Below, one piece after another: positions 62,501 to 64,000 of a stretch of DNA of 64,000 bases. Position numbers and translations under genes: made by a program. This stretch comes from Sthenelais limicola (taxonomy: Eukaryota; Annelida; Polychaeta; Phyllodocida; Sigalionidae): the NCBI GenBank assembly GCA_942159475.1, contig OW804094.1, forward strand, positions 14,638,132 through 14,702,131, written 5' to 3'. The notes below the pieces were generated by a model, which saw nothing but the letters and a program-made list of their open reading frames with translations, had not been told where the DNA came from and did no database searches. The number at the start of each line of letters is the position of its first letter. The stretch's first letter is position 1.

Positions 62501-63864
62501 CGTCATAGATGAAGCGTGAGGTGGTAAGACCATCTCGATGGAGGTTATTCTCCAGTACATGGTAGCAGCTTGGACACGAAGGAGAGATCCCATTTGCTGT
62601 GTCACATATAAATAAAAAAAAAAGAGGAGTATTGCATTGCATTTGGTGGAATGACCTGGATACTGAATTGAAAAGGGTCAAAGATCCACAGGCTAGAAAC
62701 TAAACTCAAGCAAACTGTAACCTTTGAATATATCATTCTCACTCCATTCCCACTCTTATAGAGTGAAATCATGATTGCAACTTAACAAATGTACTTTGTC
62801 TCACTCACATTTCATTCTTCACCAAACCATCTCATTTCACCAAATCATTAAAACCTAATGCTCACATATTAAAGTGGGGAGTTGTACAAATAATTACAAT
62901 TTTGCTAAAGATTTTGTTAAGTAACTCAAGGTAAATAATATAAATATATCTCGATGTTAAACAGAAACGTAAACAGCACACGACGAAAAACCGTGAGAAT
63001 GTGATATATTGTTAACAATTTCCTGAATAAAAACTATGTTCAAAACCAATATATTTCCGCTTGCAGACAGTTGAAGGTTGCGCAGTTCGACTATGGAGTC
63101 AAGTGTACTGCTAAAAATAATGTGTGCAGGTAGTAGACTCCCTAAATAATACAGACACTTCTTCTCACTCTTATCCCCCCGAAAATGTCCACCATTTCTG
63201 CTATGACCCAACGCACATCCCTAAAATTGAGTCCACACAAAGTATTGACCGTGCTATTTGGCTTCTCCATAAAGTGCCTTTCTGTCTCTTTTCTCTGTCT
63301 CCCCCTTCCTCTCTATCTCTTATTTCCTGGGTATGATCATAAAGTGCCTTTCTGTCTCTTTTTCTCTGTCTCTCTCTCCCTTCCTCTCTATCTCTATATC
63401 CTGGGTATGATCATAAACTGCCTCCCTCTCAGCTCTCCCGTCCTTGATGTATCCATATTAAATGTGTTGATAAGGGTGTAAAGCAACCAATCTTACTCAC
63501 TCATGTATGGATGCATGTATTCATGGATGTATGTATACTGTATACATGAGTGCAACAGTATGTATATGTATGTATTCAGTATGATATGTGTTGATAAGCA
63601 ACCAATCTCACTCACTCACTCACAAAGTATTGACCATGCTATTTGGCTTCTCCCCTCTAGGCGACGGCCTATGCCTCAGAAGACGGAGTGTTGACGGAGA
63701 AGATGATTGACGAGCGAGTAGACGATGCCATCAAGGCACACACCACCAAAACAGTCTGGCTTACAGACGAACAGGGATCGGACGCCTCCAAGCAAGTGGG
63801 CAAGACCGCCTCCACATACACCCCACCTATAGGAATCTTCTCTAACAAAGACACCAAGCAATAG
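50532..63864 (+). CDS. ATAD3: ATAD3 (mitochondrial AAA ATPase), last exons
   Basis: Exons at 50532-50602, 62028-62195, 63067-63129 and 63661-63864 encode the end of ATAD3, an inner-membrane AAA+ ATPase of mitochondria that organises nucleoids and cristae. Visible: [40 protein letters not shown] (sensor 1 region), [33 protein letters not shown] and [20 protein letters not shown], stop at 63862-63864. The first three exons join in phase. The third and fourth do not, and the segment normally between them (T-E-G-M-S-G-R-E-I and on to the A-W-Q end) is absent. Upstream exons with Walker A and B are outside the window or lost. A 10-kb retrotransposon and a decoy-exon array lie in the first intron shown. 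Confidence 0.88.
50603..51142 (+). other. ATAD3 intron, first part
   Basis: AT-rich intron following the donor GTGAGT at 50603. No other gene was seen. It leads into the first decoy exon. Confidence 0.6.
51143..51218 (+). repeat. first decoy copy of the ATAD3 exon, cut by Gypsy-1
   Basis: GTGTGCAG followed by the first 45 nt of exon 62028-62195 (GTTGATGCTGGTGCTTGCC and on), then ATTAACATATAG. In the exon's frame GAC is followed at once by TGA. The unit breaks at AATA (51215-51218), where Gypsy-1 begins, and resumes at 61161. Confidence 0.9.
51219..51908 (-). repeat. Gypsy-1 3' LTR
   Basis: 690 bp, on the minus strand TGTAACGATTC...GAATCGCAACA. It differs from the other LTR by two transitions near the minus-strand 5' end. 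The outer 11 bp of each end form a near inverted repeat. Confidence 0.92.
51909..51921 (-). promoter_or_regulatory. Gypsy-1 polypurine tract
   Basis: GGTTGGGGAGGAG on the minus strand lies directly before the 3' LTR. Confidence 0.75.
52175..53587 (-). CDS. Gypsy-1 third ORF: two zinc fingers plus coiled coil
   Basis: A 470-residue intact frame starts with ATG at 53587, 1.03 kb downstream of pol. Residues 1-60 are highly charged ([15 protein letters not shown]). Two C2H2-type fingers follow: C149-x4-C154-x13-H168-x4-H173 and C182-x10-C193-x12-H206-x4-H211. From about 290 to 440 the sequence is a long coiled coil ([20 protein letters not shown] and [20 protein letters not shown]). No signal peptide or membrane helix is present, so it is not an envelope. 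The separation from pol suggests a spliced or separate mRNA. A role in DNA targeting, RNA binding or host-defence interference is inference only. Confidence 0.8.
   Translation of the reverse strand: MPSSSEDEQVYSREDKFRTENSKILKNHGEKEKKTSDRRKKSPEHTKSEQTRREERQTAPGEFADRVRPALLRIKKPADFATNRCVPVVSTDEDSETEDVIFFDVSRRDLTDKYEQWIRGILERMTDKTKSRELESIAFKTDVKDGVVCPYDRCGGRRLCSKLTWLRHLEENHLPKRWQYTCGIKNPQTGQICKNKQLRSVSLIRHYMWMHNASQNQGAMRCINNADRQCNLVDNRMYSSTDPLHVGPRKRTAPCLLASSDLKKQEQASSCVASGSDQKVSVNAMDSVVALVNIHQIDKDLAKVDEQGSEAVNLLSAAQKSLVEAHSSFAMALKSLHKDYDAMGHFASEKAKWGEDRERLLNEICDLQIKSEISSHSQDILEDELRSTRDSLKQLDKQLVSSIESEAKMKEEIEGYKTLCAHYEERLSEVKTNASPEIVDSAEKIKEDPPALIPGLSLEQSMAIRAIINA
53588..54618 (-). other. Gypsy-1 noncoding spacer between pol and third ORF
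   Basis: No ORF belongs here on the minus strand. It may carry the splice acceptor or promoter for the third ORF. A TATA-like GGTATAAATAGAACG occurs on the opposite (+) strand at 53980-53994 but has no obvious gene downstream. Confidence 0.45.
54619..58533 (-). CDS. pol: Gypsy-1 pol: protease, RT, RNase H, integrase
   Basis: One open frame of 1304 codons, entered from gag by a -1 shift; the GTG at 58533 is only the first codon after the gag stop, not a supported start. Order: protease with [15 protein letters not shown] (about residues 80-94) and [15 protein letters not shown] with [42 protein letters not shown] and VYLDDI (about 528-533); RNase H with [30 protein letters not shown] and RTDHSSLRW; integrase with [14 protein letters not shown] and catalytic residues in LDIAVNLPL (about 1003), HLDRGANF (about 1061) and [11 protein letters not shown] (about 1099); then a GPY/F-like end ([20 protein letters not shown]). 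All catalytic residues are present. Confidence 0.95.
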   Translation of the reverse strand: MVVLDKAINSTTLSQSGFSDQTITAMNNSSGPSFLGEGTAPEAPDLLLVTRSEENIYCLPNLKGARWYVPATFGRDLYHLLVDTGASISLIDEGIYSSMINPPSLLPTSDKVIAANGSDITLLGVANFHFDLGGKLHVWRFFVGRIHRESGILGLDFQMAVDMAFRSKTGEIDINGKKTFCEFVSNNGALRVKERTKIKKNSVTMVEAIWTGPRNSTSKCDFLVEPPMYIDDDRGLVNFPTMIGYREEEELYGLPVMNITNQAQFIEEGEILGVAEVVSQIENTRNDESIDIAEPENSTLEDEQITVLLETIARDPAMTEYNLPQYLEQLVSQSDITTEREKDLVRSDLLEFFNIFQKPGGDLGRTDNVKHHINTGDSEPIKQSYRRLPIGRRKTVEEELVKMLNKGVISPSDSPWSSPIVLVKKKDNSIRFCVDYRKVNDITKKDAFPLPRIDESLDALGKNMYYSTLDLESGYWQVELDEESKEKSAFVTHIGLFRFNVMAFGLCNAPATFERMVESMLQGLRWTKCMVYLDDIISYGKSLEEARKNLKCVFERIQKFGLILKPKKCVLFKRSVRFLGRIVNSEGSRPDPEKIEAITHWPQPQNIKDIRSFLGLVGYYRDFIPEFAEKAEPMFQLLRDHTKFVWNEDREKSFCLLKSALISEPILGYPTENDLFILDSDASNFSIGSILSQVQDGEEKVLCYFSKSLDSTQRNYCTTHRELLAVIKSLKKFKHFIWGTRFIIRTDHSSLRWVLNFKDADGILVRWLSILAYFDVDQSKIFHRPGKFHSNADALSRMRKIRRCKNPGCVTCRKDPCKPIGMVSSVDDMTSKWEEKKGFLQEVFPCSEGEMAKYQDEDRDIAKIKSLVRSKEELSTQEIRAETREFRVLYGFLSKMIIRNGILYVIYHEEASVSDMTIVGPLKIRMAIFRMLHGSPQGGHFGRKKTLGKVKQTFFWPLMSEDIERWCASCDICQRVKDFPRKGKRPLHNEISGARFDRIALDIAVNLPLTLRGNICFMVVQDYYSKYMEAFPMPNYQADTCATHLMEGWILKFGAPLNIHLDRGANFTSSLWRELCILMSIKKTFTNSYRPQSDGLAERSIRTLKTALSGLANLHRNDWDQLIPYITYAYRCSLHESTGCSPNLLTFGEEMSMVPAVIYRNYDENFEARCPNNQVLYIREQLLKSHEFVMKNLKRSVKAQKKVYDKNTLVREYAPGDWVYKFITVKTGRPLCGRWEGPFQIVEKLNEWTYVIDKGTKKMAKIHVDYLKPCLKPDNESRDNDLSPESAGRTRTRVIKAPTRYGFP
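58499..58545 (-). promoter_or_regulatory. -1 ribosomal frameshift cassette, gag-pol of Gypsy-1
   Basis: On the minus strand the heptamer GGGAAAC (58545-58539) sits in the G-GGA-AAC register of the gag frame, two codons before the gag stop TAG (58535-58533). After five bases GTGGTTG (58533-58527) can pair with CAACCAC (58505-58499), with an inner TTG/CAA helix. Heptamer, spacer and stem match the known -1 frameshift architecture, and the pol frame is exactly the -1 frame. Confidence 0.88.
58533..59984 (-). CDS. gag: Gypsy-1 gag
   Basis: The first ATG in frame is 59984 ([20 protein letters not shown]); the frame is open upstream to 60008 without ATG. The N-terminal 150 residues are a charged coiled coil. 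A Ty3-type capsid domain follows ([59 protein letters not shown]). Near the C-terminus [17 protein letters not shown] is a C-x2-C-x4-H-x4-C nucleocapsid knuckle. Gag packages the element RNA into particles. The stop TAG at 58535-58533 lies just behind the frameshift heptamer. Confidence 0.92.
   Translation of the reverse strand: MATDLTKEIVSGIELKDVDPKIRDYILQAAKDKEDVDKRLALTRSEFKDVAGERDAAITTVDLLQEDLIRNKNALDRATTDTDLLHKEVTSKENALKSMNTELLLAKANVDDAVKNVDYWKSEARVNKAELNETKSLFKMKDGSDVRDTEFWKSLDSNPLYGHIGTRGGKKVSFMKKSRGSLSLFDAVEVEEDENICPIKIKDSSTDISVSHWSEKPKCSMPPAFEGKDWYQYLVQFENISFANNWSQETRMKVLFSKCKGEAASVVNDFDISEGSYQDLVTVLCRIYGGGTPEDRENTFYSRKQIPGEDLNAFAVHLRSLMIWAFPGERHNFHTRLLIQQFIKGMLDKKIALEVHARQPKSLFDALDLANRYKSGIKTLFGVNASSDVLTTVAAVSHTTATEFDESDEEEYGINALGERTKWSGYRKSGPWRNKSSQTPYCKWCDTAGHSTFSCKGFLDAKNKSGILDQKSGKSMAGLEGND
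60459..60469 (-). promoter_or_regulatory. Gypsy-1 primer-binding site, tRNA-His-like
   Basis: TGGTGCCGTGA begins one base after the 5' LTR (minus strand). From known animal tRNA-His 3' ends (…TCACGGCACCA) these 11 bases are complementary; the match stops there. Confidence 0.65.
60471..61160 (-). repeat. Gypsy-1 5' LTR
   Basis: Partner of 51219-51908, same length, two differences (CCAGGTC for CCGGGTC and TATCTGG for TATCCGG on the + strand). Confidence 0.92.
61161..62027 (+). repeat. tandem array of ATAD3 decoy exons
   Basis: Units of 101-106 bp start their exon part at 61194, 61299, 61400, 61506, 61612, 61717, 61820 and 61923; the true exon starts at 62028 with the same spacing. Each unit has a TGTGTNTGTGTGTGCAG-type 3' splice site (TAG in the 61400 unit), the first 45 nt of the exon, and ATTAACATATAGTAATAATA as spacer. 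Use of any unit as acceptor would put TGA right after Asp in the ATAD3 frame. With the copy at 51143 there are nine decoys. Confidence 0.95.
62196..63066 (+). other. ATAD3 intron
   Basis: GTGAGG donor at 62196 and TTGCAG acceptor before 63067. No other gene was seen; AT-rich with short T runs. Confidence 0.7.
63269..63620 (+). mobile_element. short retroposon with CTCA tail, copy 3, long flanking repeat
   Basis: It lies in the last ATAD3 intron. The pyrimidine-rich body is partly duplicated (TTCCTGGGTATGATCATAAA occurs twice), followed by GATAAGGGTGTAAAGCAACC, an ATGT-rich stretch and a second GATAAGCAACC-CTCA end. A 33-bp direct repeat with one mismatch flanks it (63236-63268, 63621-63653), beginning CACAAAGTATTGACC. 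Confidence 0.75.
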
Positions 63865-63884
63865 GACTTGATAGGCCACATAGG

Positions 63885-63890
63885 AATAAA
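63885..63890 (+). terminator. ATAD3 polyadenylation signal
   Basis: AATAAA lies 21 nt after the ATAD3 stop codon. A GT-rich downstream element is not obvious. Confidence 0.6.
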
Positions 63891-64000
63891 TATAAATGTA
63901 CACTTTAAGTAGAGATAGCTTTATCATCACTTGACCAAAACACTCTTTTAGTGACATCTAATGAGCGATTTCCCTCTAGTAAGGGAATCATCGTGTTTAT

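Overview
The window is nuclear DNA of an intron-bearing animal. The argument is the 3' end of a split ATAD3 gene on the + strand (50532-63864, GT/AG introns, AATAAA after the stop), a second multi-exon gene carrying a MULE transposase domain (18390-22054), and a repeat load of DIRS, Ty3/Gypsy, Penelope-like and several non-LTR families. A marine invertebrate (sponge, cnidarian or mollusc grade) fits; the sequence alone does not fix the phylum. About four fifths of the window is mobile DNA, much of it nested. Layout. 1-2620: a DIRS tyrosine-recombinase relic split by an I-like non-LTR copy. 2621-6213: AT-rich intergenic DNA with possible minus-strand exons and a short retroposon tailed with CTCA repeats. 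6214-13380: a second DIRS relic broken by an 866-bp Penelope-like insertion (11-bp TSD) and a 4.13-kb inverted-repeat DNA element (2-bp TSD). 13385-18287: a LINE end fragment, a gag-like ORF, a third DIRS relic (RT, RNase H, recombinase) and an I-like fragment. 18390-22054: the MULE-domain gene. 22967-27131: minus-strand SWIM-like and other possible exons, interrupted by a 2.06-kb Penelope-like insertion (13-bp TSD) that carries a C2H2 zinc-finger ORF. 28173-30222: a 2.05-kb element with 26-bp terminal inverted repeats. 30264-31384: an I-like copy. 31870-40732: a long CR1/L2-type LINE on the minus strand, coding for a coiled-coil/RRM-like ORF1, a NADAR (YbiA-like) domain, an SGNH-like domain, an APE endonuclease and an RT; it is broken by three younger insertions. 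40737-50403: a decayed Ty3/Gypsy element (Gypsy-2). 50532-63864: ATAD3 exons, with a young Ty3/Gypsy element (Gypsy-1, 51219-61160) sitting inside a tandem array of partial exon copies. How the parts relate: insertions can be dated relative to each other by who interrupts whom, and many can be closed to the base by target-site duplications. Points that look new: (1) a NADAR domain in frame with ORF1 of a LINE, separated only by one stop codon; (2) C2H2 zinc-finger ORFs downstream of the polymerase gene in two different Gypsy elements and in a Penelope-like element; (3) nine partial copies of an ATAD3 exon, each with its own 3' splice site and an in-frame stop; (4) a textbook -1 frameshift cassette at the gag-pol junction of Gypsy-1; (5) a Gypsy-2 gag frame that opens inside the LTR and reads through the primer-binding site. 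All similarity calls were made by eye from motifs; no search was run.
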